DNA of 64,000 nucleotides from Aphis gossypii (GCF_020184175.1 NC_065532.1:19034001-19098000); one strand, 5' to 3'. Counted from the first letter of the stretch, positions 38,014-52,886 are shown. Numbers and translations are program-made. Notes: generated by a model not told the origin, from the letters alone.

Positions 38014-39185
38014 GTTAGTTATTTCTGTATTTTTATAATGTTTATATGATGCCAGACAAACTCTTATTGTTTCTATTTTCTACGGAGTAGAACAGTTCAT
38101 TTAGTATTTGTTATATATTAATGGTGTATGTATAATTGTATAGTGTCTGCAAAGTTCTGTATTGTGACATAAGAATTTTAAGTGACCCTAAGTTCGTTCT
38201 TATTTATAGGAATATAGGTTAAACGCTTGAGTAAATTTAAACAAAATATTAAGAATATTGGTCGTCCATTTTGTGATTTGACCCACACATTTTTTTTAGG
38301 TGAAATGTTACTTATGTAGTATAAAATATAATGATTTGGATTTTAATTAAACCAAGTACGAGTACTTACTTCAAAGTAGTTGGTGAAATTAGCATTTATA
38401 AAATTGCAGATCTCTAAAAAGAATATGATTTTTGTATCATCATTTGTGTTTATTATTTATTGTTTCTATACAAGTTATAAGTGAATTTCTTTATATATCT
38501 ATCTATATAAATAATTGGTTAAAAATGTTGTTTAACAATTTTTATTTAGATTTTTTTTATTAAAGATGTATATTACGGTTCTGGTAAAAACTTCTTTGAT
38601 AATATATTTTTTATCATACATACAAATTTGTAACAATTTTAAACGGACAATAGTATAATACGATAGACATGTCTTAAAATGATTAACGATTATGATTATT
38701 GTTATTATTAAATGGGCAATAATAATATTAAAGGCATGCCTGTATTTAGGGAGATGCAACTAGAATATTACCCCGAGTGTAATTTTTTGACGGAAGGTTA
38801 ATGTAAAGGTTTTTAATGGTTAACTGATGGTGCTAGTGTTTTTCATAACTTATGAAATATATATATTTCATTATTTGTTATAAATTATAACCATACCTAT
38901 TAATAATATATATCTTCATTATGCAATATGTTTTGAATTTTTAATGTATTATTACATTGAAGTATTAAACTAGTTACTGAATATGTGTATTTAAAAAAAT
39001 ATATAATATTTGTAATTGACTTCAGTTCCACGAGCTATTGTTTTAAAATAAAAATCAAACGTTTATTATTTCAATCTTGGCTATTGACAATATTTTAAGA
39101 TAAAAAAAGTTTTCAATCGAAAATAAGGTTTTTATTACGTTGAAAATGTACAATACTATAATTTAGTAGTATTTTTTATATACTT
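38014..39185. other. AT-rich gene-free stretch
   Basis: No coding content, element ends or RNA gene visible on either strand. Confidence 0.5.
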
Positions 39186-39187
39186 AT

Positions 39188-39232
<45 letters not shown>
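39186..39232. repeat. TA dinucleotide microsatellite
   Basis: An almost perfect TA run of about 47 bp, interrupted once by AA near 39200. It directly precedes the dispersed repeat that starts at 39242, which may have inserted into it. Confidence 0.9.
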
Positions 39233-39238
<6 letters not shown>

Positions 39239-39241
39239 AAA

Positions 39242-39990
39242 CCGGGCAAGTGCGAGTTGGACTCGCGCACCGAGGGTTCCGTACAAACCTGTAGGTATAT
39301 AAGTAAAAGTTTTTTTTATTTTTATTGCAAAATGAAATTTCACGGCTGTATTTTTTCAATAAACATCAAATATCGTTTACAGAGAAGGTTTTAATTCCCT
39401 CGCAAGTAGTCGCGAGTTTGAAAATATGCGGCTTAAATTGTTATTATTTCTTTCGATTGCGTTGACATAAAAGTTTGATTTTGTTACAGTTTAAAGGTAT
39501 TATAGACTTAAGTATTTAATATGAATTTTAATTTAATACCTCAACGCGTTCATGAGATAAGGAGTAGTAACTTGAAATTTTCAAAATTGTCAAAAATATT
39601 TTTCAAAAATATTTTTTTTTTATATGATGAAACTAAAAATTTACGGTTTTCGTAATTTTTCCTATATCTGTACTATATGACGTGACTTCGTACGAAATTT
39701 CAAGATTCTAAGTTCACGGGAAGTACCCTGTAGGTTTTGATTCCCGTGCGAGTTTCGAAAATTTGCGGAAATCTGCGGCCTAAATGGCTGTATCTTTTGA
39801 TTGCGTTGGCTTAGAAGGTTGATTTTTCTACAGCTTCCAGGGACAGTAGACCTGAGTATCATATACAAATTTCAGTTTGATACCTCCACGCGTTCCTGAG
39901 AAAAACGCTCTTGACAGACGGACGGACGGACGGACAACAAAGTGATGTTATAAGGGTTCCGTTTTTTTCTTTTGAAGTACGGAACCCTAA
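39242..39990 (+). mobile_element. Dispersed insect repeat with internal duplication and terminal hairpin
   Basis: Starts CCGGGCAAGTGCGAGTTGG, with a small palindrome (GCGAG..CTCGC), and ends ACGGAACCCTAA. Near the end, AGGGTTCCGT (39953-39962) and ACGGAACCCT (39979-39988) form a perfect 10-bp stem. The same AGGGTTCCGT also occurs at 39273-39282. A GACG-repeat tract lies at 39913-39936. Two diverged copies of a unit of about 170 bp lie inside (39387-39556 and 39733-39902), each starting GGTTTT.ATTCCC and ending CGCGTTC.TGAGA. Repeats with these terminal strings are known to me from moths as well as aphids. A hairpin followed by CTAA fits a Helitron 3' end, but a SINE-like element is an alternative. 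No reading frame survives. Confidence 0.7.
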
Positions 39991-40500
39991 AAAACATGTT
40001 GAAACAATAATTTATAACACGGCAAGAAAAATATAGTATGTATTTAAAAAAATAAAATACAACGATATTTATAAAAGATGCAAACAATTAATAATAATAA
40101 AAAAAGAAATTGATAATTATTTATATAGTTTGCAAAAATTCAAAAAATGCATTACAATAATATGAATGAATTAAAAAAAAAAAAAATCTGATTCTAAAAA
40201 CTACACAAATTTTCATAAGAACCCATGTTGTTTAGTTGGTGTTCTTTCATTGCTTCTACCATTTTTGCTTCATAGATTACGTTTATTTCTTCTTGTCTTG
40301 CTTGACATCATTTGTCTTTTGTTGGGTGTGGTATAAATGTATAATCATAAGTTAGCGTAAAGACGACCTTATCTCAAACTCAACTGCCGTTTTAATTCTG
40401 ATAGCCATAATTATTTCTCTATATCCGTTGACTTATTTAGCGTTAAGTATGATTCAGGTCCGAAGCCGATGAACAAATTTTTTTTAAGTCTGATGGTATT
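39991..40500. other. AT-rich gene-free stretch
   Basis: No gene or repeat ends seen. It contains long A-runs (about 40173-40185) before the GC-richer patch that follows. Confidence 0.45.
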
Positions 40501-40770
40501 AATTTTTCATAGTTCCCTTGACCACATTTCCTTCGAGTGCGATGTTGACCTCAGTTTCGAATTCGACACGAGTTCTTCCGACTTCGATTGCCTTTCGGTT
40601 ACAACCACGGACCTTATATTAACGCTCAGCGTTATTTAAGAGACGTGGAGGGTCACGACCTTTGCGTGCCGCATGACATGACGGGCGAATGTTTGTGTGT
40701 CGACAAATGGACGACGAATTTGGCAGTGGCCGTTTCCCGCGTACCATTTTTTAAGTCACAAGACTTGTAG
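40501..40770 (+). other. GC-elevated open patch, possible exon or orphan remnant
   Basis: From about 40545 a plus frame without an early ATG is open for some 73 codons to a TAG at 40768-40770. It includes RLPFGYNHGPYINAQRYLRD, then VEGHDLCVPHDMTGECLCVD and FFKSQDL. A second plus frame (starting after ATAG at 40520) and a minus frame containing RSVVVTERQSKSEELVSN are open over its left half. Composition is far from the background and the peptide looks protein-like, with four Cys. No family is recognised. It could be a terminal exon, a decayed gene or an old transposon piece. Confidence 0.3.
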
Positions 40771-43700
40771 TTTTCGGTGTCACTACTTCCTCAATAAAAC
40801 CACACATCCGAACGTTTTAGAAAATATGTACTTTTTAGTAAAATTATAATTATAGGTAAGAATAAAATCGTTGTTAATTATAATATCTGTATGTACGGCC
40901 GTATTCCGGTTAAATGCTTTGTAAACCGTAATGTAATTTTATAGTCTTATTTTACACTATGAAAATAATAATATTAAAAAATTAGACTAGAGTATATCAG
41001 GTGGATGTGAATATAATCATTTTGATGTTACCTGTTATATTTATTTAATAATGTTCTTATATAAATTTAATGTTTGTTTTTATATTAAAAACTTTTTTTC
41101 ATAACTCGAGATTTCTTGACAGGACTTTGGGTGTCACAAATATTAGCTCGCAAGCTCTCCAACCTCGATAAAATGGTTTCTATTCAATATGATAATAAAG
41201 TGTAACAATTTCGATAATTTATTTTATTCTCTATTTTTGTATTATTATCTTACATCACCGGAAATATTTAAAACAATATACATAATATCAATAATAAAAA
41301 AAAATCCAAAAATTATCGATAACCTATATTCCTTTCGTTATTATGCCACTGAATTAAAATTAGGCTAACAAAGATCAAAATTCTAAGTTCAATAATTTAT
41401 TCACAGTAATATCTCTATTATTTTAAATATTTTTCAAAGTAATTTACTTAAAATATTAAAAATAGTCACTTTACTATTCAATTTTTGTTACAATGTTTAC
41501 AGCTTTACAGCTGTACTCAAATTTTATAAATTATTATTTTTTATGACTTGGAGATATTGATAATTGTTCAACTTTAAAACATATTTAACATATATACATT
41601 TTTTAATTGGCTTTTTTAGCCTTCAACTTGGATATTTTAATTTATATGTTTGATTTTTTAAATATTATACATAAACCTCTTAAATTTCTTAAAATTATGT
41701 TATTCGAGAGGTGAAAGATTTAGTTTTAACTGATGGTAAAATTCTTAAATGCGTCCCTATTTATAGGTATGAACCAAAATATTTTAAAATGGTAAATATT
41801 TTTCGAGCCAGAATTCAAGTAATTCCAAAAACTCTGAAATAACGTACAAAAATCCCGGTTGCAATTTGGATTTGACCTTTTTTTGTATTTATATTTGGGA
41901 CACAGTTAGTATGCAACTAATATTTTAGCTTTGATTTTCATTTAATACATTTTATTTTAATGATTACTCTTATTTTATCAATGCATGTTACATTTATTGT
42001 AAAACCATTAACATAGCGTAGCATTATAATTATAAAAAATCATCATTGATATTAGATACTATGGATCTCAAACATTGTCGGCCTTAATACACCTAATGGT
42101 TCTATAATATTATATACTATAATTATACATTGGTATTAGAGATATTAGATTTTTAGAGGTAAGTCCGTTATAATTTTATTGTGCAAATGTGTATAAAGTT
42201 GTTTTTGGGGATGGTTTAATATTACTTTCTTTATAGATTTTATAGTTTCTTAATTTTATTTTGATAATATTATATTATAGGTATAGGATTTCAATAATGT
42301 ATATAATAGTGAGAGTTTTACGGAGTTAATATAAGGGGAGTTACATGTGTTGAAAGATGAGCTTTTCAGCACATTTTATACGTTGTATTCGCACTGAACT
42401 GATTGTCCTGTTGTCATTGTCCAGTGTGTTTTATTAGCTGAGAATTGAACGTGGCTTTTATGCGCTTTGTTGTGTCTACTTAATACCATTCACCGTAGCT
42501 GACAACTAATCAACCCTATCTACGGCGTGGTCGAACAATACAGTTGTAGTAGCGGTGGTTATTTAGGACTTATATTTTACCGATGGTTCACTATATTGTT
42601 TGATTTGTTACTTTTATTACATTTGCCAAGTGAAAAATGGATATTTGCTCTTTATAATAATACGACAAAACAGAATTTCATTCCCGGAATTCAATGTCAT
42701 GTAAAGGACTTATTATTTTTGAATGTATCAAAGGCTTGTGTATGATTATGTTATAATAGCGTAGGGAAATAAAAATATATTTTGGTGGTGAGAATATTAA
42801 AAAAATTTTATAACTGTTACAATATTATATTAGATTATATTATGTCTGCGGGGCAGTGAATATTTTACAGAAAAAACAAACACGTTCAAATAAATTCATT
42901 ATTTAAATACACAATATTTTAACATATACAAAAATGCTAATATATATAATTATGTAATTATGTTTAATATAGTTAAATTTATATTAATATAATGTAGGAA
43001 AAAGTTTTAACTGTTTTAAATTCCACTAATAATGTTTTTAAATTATAATAAAATAATTGAAAATTGAATACAATATTTTCAATAAGTTTGGCTTATAATA
43101 ACTATAAAAGAAGTTGAGAGTGGGCTTATCAAAAATGTACACGTAAAATAACTATTTATTACTATTAAGTATTCAGTAGTTTTAGATTTTTGCTATAGTT
43201 GAAAATTACTAGTCACAACAAAAACTTGAAACTTTTTTAAATTGGAAATTTTTGTACACGTATTAATTTATTGATCATTGTATTTTTTTGATAAATTAAT
43301 ACTTTTATAATTTTTAATAATTAATTTAAAATAAATATGTTTAGTAGATATATGAATAATATTAATTATTATCGATACTACGGTAGGTCAATAAAAGTTT
43401 TACTTTCCGTAGTGGGGTGATAACTGACCAATACCTTAATATTTTGTCAAAAACACATACACGTATTATAATATTATGATTTATTTTTATAGAGTCCTCG
43501 GTACTTTTGGGGAGATTTGTGTCTATCGGTTTCGGACGTAAAGTCGCCTGGCGTTGTAGTGGCATCCTGAATCGGACATATCAGCATTTTTTTTCCTAGA
43601 AAAATCCCCCACAGTTAAAAGCTCCCTGCTCCAGCAGTTTAGTTATGGATAAAATACCGTTACGAAAGCACAAATATCCCTGTACTGTGTTTGTTTATTG

Positions 43701-45588
43701 GCGCATACAAGTTGCCTCATGAAGTCAAAAAGGTAGATAATTTTTTTATGAATTGCCGCCTTCATAAAAGCGTATATAAGTTTCTTTTCAATGCACCCTA
43801 CATTTTCACCGAAAAGGGTCTAAAAAGTTGCCTTTCAATGGTTTACTGGTTCTTAAACTATTCAAAAATTTTCAAACATCATGTATCAAAATATAAGTCT
43901 AATTTTCATGTTTGACTATTATTTAATTAATATATATTAGAAGTTTAAAATGGGAAAAAAAGAATTCTAGTGTTCAGTGCACGGATATTTTTCCATAGAA
44001 AATATAATTAATATTTTGATTTTTCACATCCATTAGGAAAAAGTTAATTTTAATATTTGTTCTAAATTACATTATTCTCAATAATTTTAGTATATAGATT
44101 TTTTTGGATTTAAAATTAAACCACAATTTTTACTATATTTTATCTATAGCTAACATATTGGAGATATTGTTTATCATTGTATAATATTATACTAATTACT
44201 GTTTATTTTTTTATATTTAAAATCATTATATTTACATATCGCTGGTAATTAGTCTGAACATTAATTGTGTTAGGAAACTCCTATATAATTAAATATTACC
44301 TGATGATTAAAGGTGACTAATGTATAATAACATTTTTATTTACGATAAGGATAGGAGGGAAAACCTTAGGTGGCATTTAGACGTATGCACCGTGCTACGT
44401 GTTTTTAGTATAGTACCTACTGCTACAGAAGGACACTCCAACTGCATTCATGTATACAAATTAGAATAGATTTTTATTTATATTTATCTATTCAGCATAT
44501 GCAAGTATACGCAGTAAAAAATTTTCGGTTTCCTATCTTTATATATTTTTTTTTTTGCTCTATCCCAATGTTGGGATACCTATCCGTTGTAGGTATATTA
44601 CATTATATTTTCAATTTTCATATACCTAACATAGAATCTCCCGGATATGAGTTTCTCCGATAGGTATATAAATCATGTACCGTATTCTATTACCATCTCT
44701 ATAATAGTTATAATACTTATACAATTACAAGTATTTGGTTTATGTTACCAGTACCCCGATATTTAATACGCGTAGTATTAAATAGACGTATTAATAAAAT
44801 AATATTTTAATGAAATTGTCTATTATACGACAATATTCGAAAAACCTGAATACTCTACTACGCGTCTTTTGCTATTGGTACTAATAATGAATCATTATAA
44901 TACGAAGATTATCAAACATTTTCTGAACATCTTTAAATTGGCAAAGAAAATAGTTTTCTATATTGTTTGAAAACATAATAAATTAAAACAATACTTTGGA
45001 AATCATTACTCAATGTTTTTGTTTATGAAGTGTATGACTTTATGCGTGACGTAAAGTTTTCACCTGATTTTTCCCAAAACATTTTTTTATTCGCGGATAT
45101 ATATAAGTACCTACTTCAATTTCTTGTTATAAGATTTTCAAACAAGAAAACGATGATAATTTTAATTTGATTTGATTTAATTGACTTATCTTATATCACA
45201 ACGATTCAGTTTAAAAAGTTATCACAAGAAATTATAATTATTTACTAAGTTATAAAATTTTTTTTTAACAATATCTTTATAAAGTTCTTAATTAATTCAC
45301 ATTTTTTAGATAATTATTTATATGAAGTCAAATAAATTTAAAAAAACAGTAAAAAGTCCACAGAATATTTTATAGGTAGGTACCTAACTTTAAACAATAA
45401 TCCTTAGTAGTAAATATTAAACTTTTGAATTTTAAATTATAAAACACAATTAAAATGTATGTTTCTTAAACTGTAAAATTAGCGAGATTTTTGTATTTTT
45501 GTTTTTACAAATTACTAGATTATACTTACTGTAATCGATTTTTAAACGAAATTTGTGTTTAAACACTATAATATAATGTATACACTAT
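40771..45588. other. AT-rich gene-free stretch
   Basis: Contains two weakly GC-richer patches (about 42340-42560 and 43490-43700) whose frames have stops or lack ATGs and splice sites. There is no transposon end pair, tRNA or other RNA gene that I could see. Confidence 0.45.
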
Positions 45589-45606
45589 ACACACACACAC
45601 ACACAC
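45589..45606. repeat. AC dinucleotide microsatellite
   Basis: Nine perfect AC units in non-coding sequence. Confidence 0.95.
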
Positions 45607-48600
45607 TTAATTATAAATATTTTATACAAGAATATTTTAATTCTGCACTTCTACAGTTACATTTACATCTATGGATTGACATAACTTGAGTTACATGAAT
45701 ATAATATATTATTCGATATACATAAAAATATTAAATCTCTAAAAATTTAACATATTTTTATTTTATTTATATCGCTTATGATACGAGAGTTCTGATTTAA
45801 TGACAATTCGTCCATATAAGTGTTTGTGTGCCATAATATGTGATATTTTCAATCACTATATCGCTATGTATACACAGTAATCGGAATGTTAACATTCAAA
45901 ATGTCTAATTCTTAGAATGATTTGAGAAGGTAGTTTTTTTAATTTGAGATGTGTTGGTATTCCTATGATATATTCCATTTTATTCTAATATATTATTACC
46001 TCTTGTATGCCGTTATAACGTTAATTATCTGTATCAACGGTTGTGAATCACAATTACGCTGTTCATAATAATAGACAATATTGACACAGTATTATCCATG
46101 AATATAATTAATTTATTAATTAATTGTTATTATAACATTTTCATCTTGGTTGACATGTATCTGTTTGGTCGAAAATCAATAATATGATGGAGGAATTTCG
46201 GGAAAGCTAAATATTTGATAAATTCTTGTCATTTTATCACATATTTCATAAAATTGTTCAGGACCCTTTCTCAATTTTCTCTTGTCTATAGAATATATAT
46301 ATTTTTCCTTTAAAAAGAGACAATATTACAGCAGGTTATATAATTATACATATATTTTTGGAGCTTTAAATTTAATTTTATATTAGTATAAATATGTTTA
46401 AGTAAATAATAACTATCAGTTTTTTATAGCGTAATATTATCATTTATTTTTATAATATTATTATTATAACGAGATGATCCTGGGTTATCTGTGACAAAAT
46501 AAATATCCATGGATTTACCATTTTTAAAATCACTTAAATTTAAATGGCTATGATTTGTAACATAGTTATTTGGGTGATTTTCACCAAATATAAGATACAA
46601 ATGTATAATATTATATCCAATTATAATAACTATTTTACTATCTTTAATAAATGGACAAAATAAATGAATAAATAAATGATAGTTTTTCGTGAATTAACTA
46701 AATATTTAACATATTTTATGTATTGAAAAATAAGTATTACAAAGTATAGCCTATAGTACTATGGCTAGATTAAGTATTTTATGAAAACTGTAGATTTGTA
46801 TAAGGGTTATTCGTATAGGCCTTTGATTTTATATAGAAAATATATTTATTGATTGTGCTTTTTCTCAATGACGTTGACCATGAGATATTAACTAATGTTA
46901 GTAAATTTACCCTTTCTTAAACTCCGTTAAATGTAAACACATTTTTTTATATTCATTTTGGTGATTTTTACCAAAACACGAAACACAAATCAAAAATTTT
47001 ATCCGATTATAATAAGTATTAACTAATTTATTTTTTGTAACTAATGGTAACCATAAATAAATAAAAAAAAATATTCGTTTTTTGAGATATAGATTCATGT
47101 GTGAGTATTTTTTACACTGCAGCATCAATAATGCATAATCATTTTTCACTAATGGAATTTTCTTTAGATTACCACTAATTATCAATTATACTATCGTTTA
47201 CTAAATACTTTAATAAAAAAGATTTTTTTTAAATTAAATTGATTGTTTTATAGAATTTAAATGAACCACTTGTGCTATTGTCTTTACATTGAAAATCTCA
47301 GACTTTGAAAAATGCTTTCAATCGAAATCGTTTTACTACTCTATGATATATATATTATATTTTTATCGAAGTTTTTAAGTTACAAATATCTAAATATAAA
47401 ATCAGTTTATAAAACAAAAAATTTAACATTTATTGAGCATATTTTATTTATGGTTTGATTATTTAAAATTATATTAATATCCAATGTTAATTTTATAAAG
47501 TCAGTAAAATGTCGTTTGAAGTTAAAAAAAAAAATGTTTTTAAAATGAATCTATTTATCAATAAGCCTATTAATGTTTAAGTATTTAATGAAAAAAGATC
47601 AAAATAGATTTTGAAAAAGTGCAACGGTCGTTAAATTTCACCTTTTTTTTGTTGGTATTTTTCTGAATTAATGATAGGGAAATTAAAAAAAAAATGTGAC
47701 AATATGACATTGTACCATCTGTGACCAATTTTCAATCTATATATAACGATGTATTAGGATGCTGTGAATCGACTGGAACAATATTAGATACGTTTTTTCT
47801 GTCAAAAAAATGTTTGAAAAAAAAATGTATAAACTTCAATAACTAAATATGATATTGTAGTCAATAGATTTCTTACTCATAATTCAAAATGGAAAGTATA
47901 TAAAATACATTACAGCTGTGAATGGAATTGTTTATTTATACATTGTGTATTATTATTTAATAACGCTATACCTCACTGCCCGGATTATTGCCGTTCAAAT
48001 AATTGACGTACATACATATTTTAAAGTATAATGAATTAGGCTTGGATTAATTTTGTGTATTTTATTAATTTTTTTTCTGCTCGATTATATATATTTCATC
48101 CTAAATAAACCACGAAACATGGTTAACGATGTCGTGAATAAAAATACGAAAATTGTTATTAGATATTTTTGTACGTATACCCTGTTCTAAAACAGAACAA
48201 TTACTTTTGTGTGTATCGTGAACGAATAGCGATACAATATATTGTGGTTGGCTAGTCGATAACTACAGTAATAACTTTGTCACCGAGAAAATGTACAGTA
48301 CCTACTGATGAAAATCGGTTGCTAATTGATTATTGTCTTCAAACAGAGTATAGGTATATTATAGTAGGATATTTTGTGACAAGACATTATGTTTATTCAA
48401 TTTTTTTTGAAAGGAATACCTATATATTACCTCCGTAGACACCGTTTATATTATTCGTATTTTATTGTTTTCTTTTTTTTTTAAAAAAAAACAAGGTTTT
48501 TGTTTCCATTCCAAATGTTTCTTACCTGATTCGTATGTTACTATTAAGCATACATTCAAACAACGATCATTATTATTAGTTATATTTTATATTGTATTTT

Positions 48601-51600
48601 TTGATTCCTCAAATATTGTAATTTTTTAAAACACTGTTAATTAGGTTGGTATCTTTTTTATTTAAATTAGTCTTAATGGTTTTGATATTTTATTGTAGTT
48701 TTTAACGCTCGCAGTTCTTAAATAATTTGACTGATATTGAAATAAAGTTTATTATTTTTAAATATAAATATAAAATAATACAGTTTCATATAATTAATAT
48801 TGAATTTTATGTCCATAAAATAATGTATCTTAAATTTACAAAAAAAGAACAATACAACCGTTACTTGGGAAAGAAAAAATGTATTATCTTTATAATATTA
48901 TATTATTATAATAATATTTACAGTTATAAATTTACATTTACCTACTTTTAATTAACCTTAAACTTTTATTTTAATATTTGTTTTCCTAATTATAATTTAT
49001 AGGCCATTAAAAAAAGTAGGTGCTAACATTTTCTTTTAAAAGAATTTTAAGAAAATAAATTGACAGTTTTAATTAAAATGTATATTTTATTTTATTCTTA
49101 TGCTCCAGTATTTCTTATGTACGTATATAATTTTTAAATTATATTTCCTGATTTAACGATAGAGTCCTAGTTCTGTATTGTAATCGTATGGAATTATATT
49201 ATTGAATTTACTTTATGAAGAAAATTAAGTACCACAGAAGCCCCAAAATATGAATAATGATGAATGCCACAATAGAATTTCCAAATGTAATATTGTTCTT
49301 TATTTGTGGAGGGAAAAATAATCTATTCATAACAAATTATGTTTAAATATGGCAGTTTTTTAAATTTCACAATAAGTGCAATATTCTCTACACAATTATA
49401 TTATAATATGACGTTGAGTGTATAGTGTTAAATGAAAGATGATGATACCTAAATATTTATAACAATTATTGAATCATTTTATATCGTGAGTGCGGAAATT
49501 AATAATAACATTTATTTTTCAAGCCTATATAGTATTGTAGTTATCCTATAGATATATTGAAATGGGTTTTGATAGTAATTAATGAAAGGGTGTATTTGAA
49601 AACGTGAAAAGCGAAACATCTCACAAATGTCAGACGTGTATTTTGTATTTTACTGAGATAATTTTTTTTAAATTTTTTTATTATATTGTATGATTAATTG
49701 GTATATATTATAGGAATAACGTATGTTTTTATTTATAGAATCAAAATAATAATAAATGAGTTTGGATTGTTAAGAATGGTATTATTTGGTTGTTTGTATA
49801 CGTAATACGTCTTATTAGTGGATGATGTAAAATGTCATATAATATTATAATGCAGATATTTAGATTCTGTTTAATCTTATTTTTATTGATATCATAAACG
49901 TAGTATTATATGGAATATAATACAATTTAAAATGATATCTATAATTTCCGTTTACCATATCTTTTAACTCAACAATGGTTGATTTTACATTTCAGTTTTC
50001 GATTGAAAATACCAAAAAAATTGAATTAGGTTTATGTTATTGGCATATTTTTTTCCTACCTTATAATCTACTACGTTTCTAATTTTATTTTGTAAAGACG
50101 TCGTGCATTATATAACAATAAATTAAGACGTGAATATATTATTGCATGTACTATGTATTTATATTTTACAGTTACAAACATTAATATTAGGTTTGAAGCT
50201 ATACTTTAAATACGAAAGCAAAACATAAAATAAAGATCTTTGTATTGACATTTAATTTTTAATAAGAATTTAGCTTTGATGTCGTCTTTTATACCAATTC
50301 ATTTTTTTTTTTTATTGAATAGGATGTCGGCTCACTATTATTTGTTTTCTTTCTCTGACTTACGCTACATAGTAATTTTAGCTATTATTCATGGAATTTG
50401 ACAGAATATTATCTAGTGTATCTTATAGGCTTTTATTGGTGTTTAAATTTTATGAACATCTAAAATTGTATTATCTTACATAGCTACAACTTACTTTAAA
50501 ATTAAAGTCTACAAGTAGAACTGCATATTATTTTAAAATATATAGTTAGTTGGATAAAATGTAAATTTGCTAATAAGCTAACAACACTAGATTGGTTTTT
50601 TTGAACGAAAATTTGTTTATATTGCATGTTGGTCTACTGAGTAGTGTGTTTATATCATTAATAACTTACCTAATTTAGTTATTTTTATTTATATAAATTA
50701 TATAATTTAGTTATATAGTTAATATTTCTATAAACTAGAGTAGGTATAGTTTATTATAATATAAAAATCTACCAGTTGATATGATGTAATATATATATGG
50801 TACACTTTTATATCTTGTACACCTATACAATATACGAATAAAGTTGTATTAAATATATTTATCATATATAGTATAAGGGTAGTTATATTTGAAGTTATGC
50901 TAGAAATTTTTTGTGAACCCTCTACACACCTTAATACTGCAGCGCTCTCGTCAATATGTTAGCGATGACTTAAATAAAATATAACAACGTTAGAAAATTA
51001 AGCCAGTATTATATTTTGATAAGTCACATGTATTTATAGTGAATTTATTTTATCTTTGCGGAGTTTATATTAAAAAAGATCCATAGTGAATGAAGCAAAT
51101 CTACTAAAACGAAGAGTTAATCTGATCGTATAGTTGTGTAAAAATAATTTTTTTGGCTAAACAGACGGGATACATACATGAATTTGAGATTTTTTTGAAT
51201 GATCGTCGGGAATATTTAATATACTTACAGCTATAAATATTACGAGAGCGTAAAACGTCATCTGACGAGTTAGTATTAAATTAGAATAATAAATATCAAG
51301 TAAAAAATGAGCGTAAACAATTAAAAAAAAAAGAAAAAAACAGTTTTATTAATTTAAAATACCGCCGAGTAAAACAAGTCTCGGAAGACCTTTTCCTTTC
51401 TTGTACGTGTTTTATAGAGTTGTGCGAAATGGTGTTTATTATCCTACAATCTATATTATATATATATGACTATGGATTTATATATATATTTTAGTAAATA
51501 AATCTCAAAGTTTTAAAATAAAAATAATACGTTCAACGAAATTAATAATAACAAAAGTTAAAAACACACAATTGCAGTCTGTAAATGTATATAATATTAT

Positions 51601-52162
51601 ATCTATTATACAAAACAATCACAAAAATATGAACTCGAAAAGCCATGGTAAACAATAATTGTGAAGTATTTTAGCAGCAATAGTTCATGGAGTTATCATT
51701 GCAAAATATGTACGCTTCGATGTATTATAGATATAATAATCGAACCAAAACGAATTAAACTAAAAGCGTACCGTAATGGCATAATGCGTGTTTTGTAAAG
51801 TTAAATAATAGTTTTAACTATAATGATAATAATAATATTAATATTATTAAGTATTAAAAAAAAAAATATATATATATATATGTATGAAGTACTATAATAT
51901 GTATAGGTACCTAAAATCGAGACGGTCATATTAATAACTGCAGTTATCGTGAAGGACAGTCTCGAGAAATATTAATAATCGCCTAAAACGCGGCAACAAG
52001 TCGGGGTCCGAATAATGTTTTACAATCGCACATACCCTGCGGGGACAGGTCATTCGCATCTCCTCAAAAGATACCTATGTCCTGTATAATGTACACATGC
52101 ACACATTTATATACCCTCTTCCAAATATCAGTATATATGTATGCGCATTGTACACACTTTAT
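45607..52162. other. AT-rich gene-free stretch
   Basis: No supported gene. Two similar pieces, at about 46545-46690 and 46945-47075, both contain GGTGATTTT.ACCAAA, then ATCC.ATTATAATAA and A-rich AATAAATAAA runs, suggesting an old direct duplication. A TA tract lies near 51866-51881. A GC-richer patch at 51925-52080 (GGCAACAAGTCGGGGTCCG) precedes the next transposon and carries no assignable frame. Confidence 0.45.
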
Positions 52163-52886
52163 ACAGGGCGATTCACCAAGTAAGCTCCCCACATTATTTA
52201 TCTTCAATTATACAGTAATTAAATTTTTAGAAAGACCATATTTTCATGTTCTCGAGATTATGTGTATTACTTAAGGAGTGTCATGTGCTAAATTTTTGTT
52301 TTTCAAATAGGAACTCTCCCCCTTTTCCACTATAAATAATTATGTTGATGTATGTAAATAAAAATTTGAACGTGTATTTTTTGAGCTAAATAACTTTGTA
52401 CCAAGAATATTTAGTAAGTCTATGAAATGATATGAGTACAATTGTGATTTGAAAATGTATATAATAAATATTAATCTATCAACATTTATAATTTATAAAC
52501 TTGGTTTAAGGATAATAAATCCTTGATCCAATATTACATCTTTGTACTTTGTACTTTTTAATTGTTAACCATTTTTAATATTATTATTCTTTGTATAAAT
52601 AATTTAATAACTATGCAATTTGTTTAAATTCTTTATTAGGTACTACAAAATTTTAAGTTAAATCGTAGGTGAAGGGTGGGGGAATATTTTAAGAACAGAA
52701 ACTCATATCATTACGGACACTCCTTAAATTGTAAAAAAATCTCAAGGATTTTAAAATATGGTCTTATGTACCTGTAGATACATTTAAAAATTTCAAAAAC
52801 CAGGGTTTAAATAAATTCATATATTTAATATAAATTCTCTACCAAAAGAAAAAGTAGGGATGAGCATGTTCAGTGAATCGCTCTGT
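52163..52886. mobile_element. GATTCAC-ended short transposon, copy 4 (720 bp)
   Basis: Left end ACAGGGCGATTCACCAAG and right end, in reverse complement, ACAGAGCGATTCACTGAA. Both outer edges adjoin TA, suggesting a TA target. The inside has GGAGTGTC-type strings (about 52275 and, inverted, 52725) that also occur in the 56.3-kb copy. There is no transposase frame. Confidence 0.75.

Noticed and set aside
46907..47185. 92-codon minus-strand frame
   Set aside because: It lies within an AT-rich duplicated non-coding segment with A-runs; the translation is low-complexity Lys/Phe/Tyr and unrecognised.
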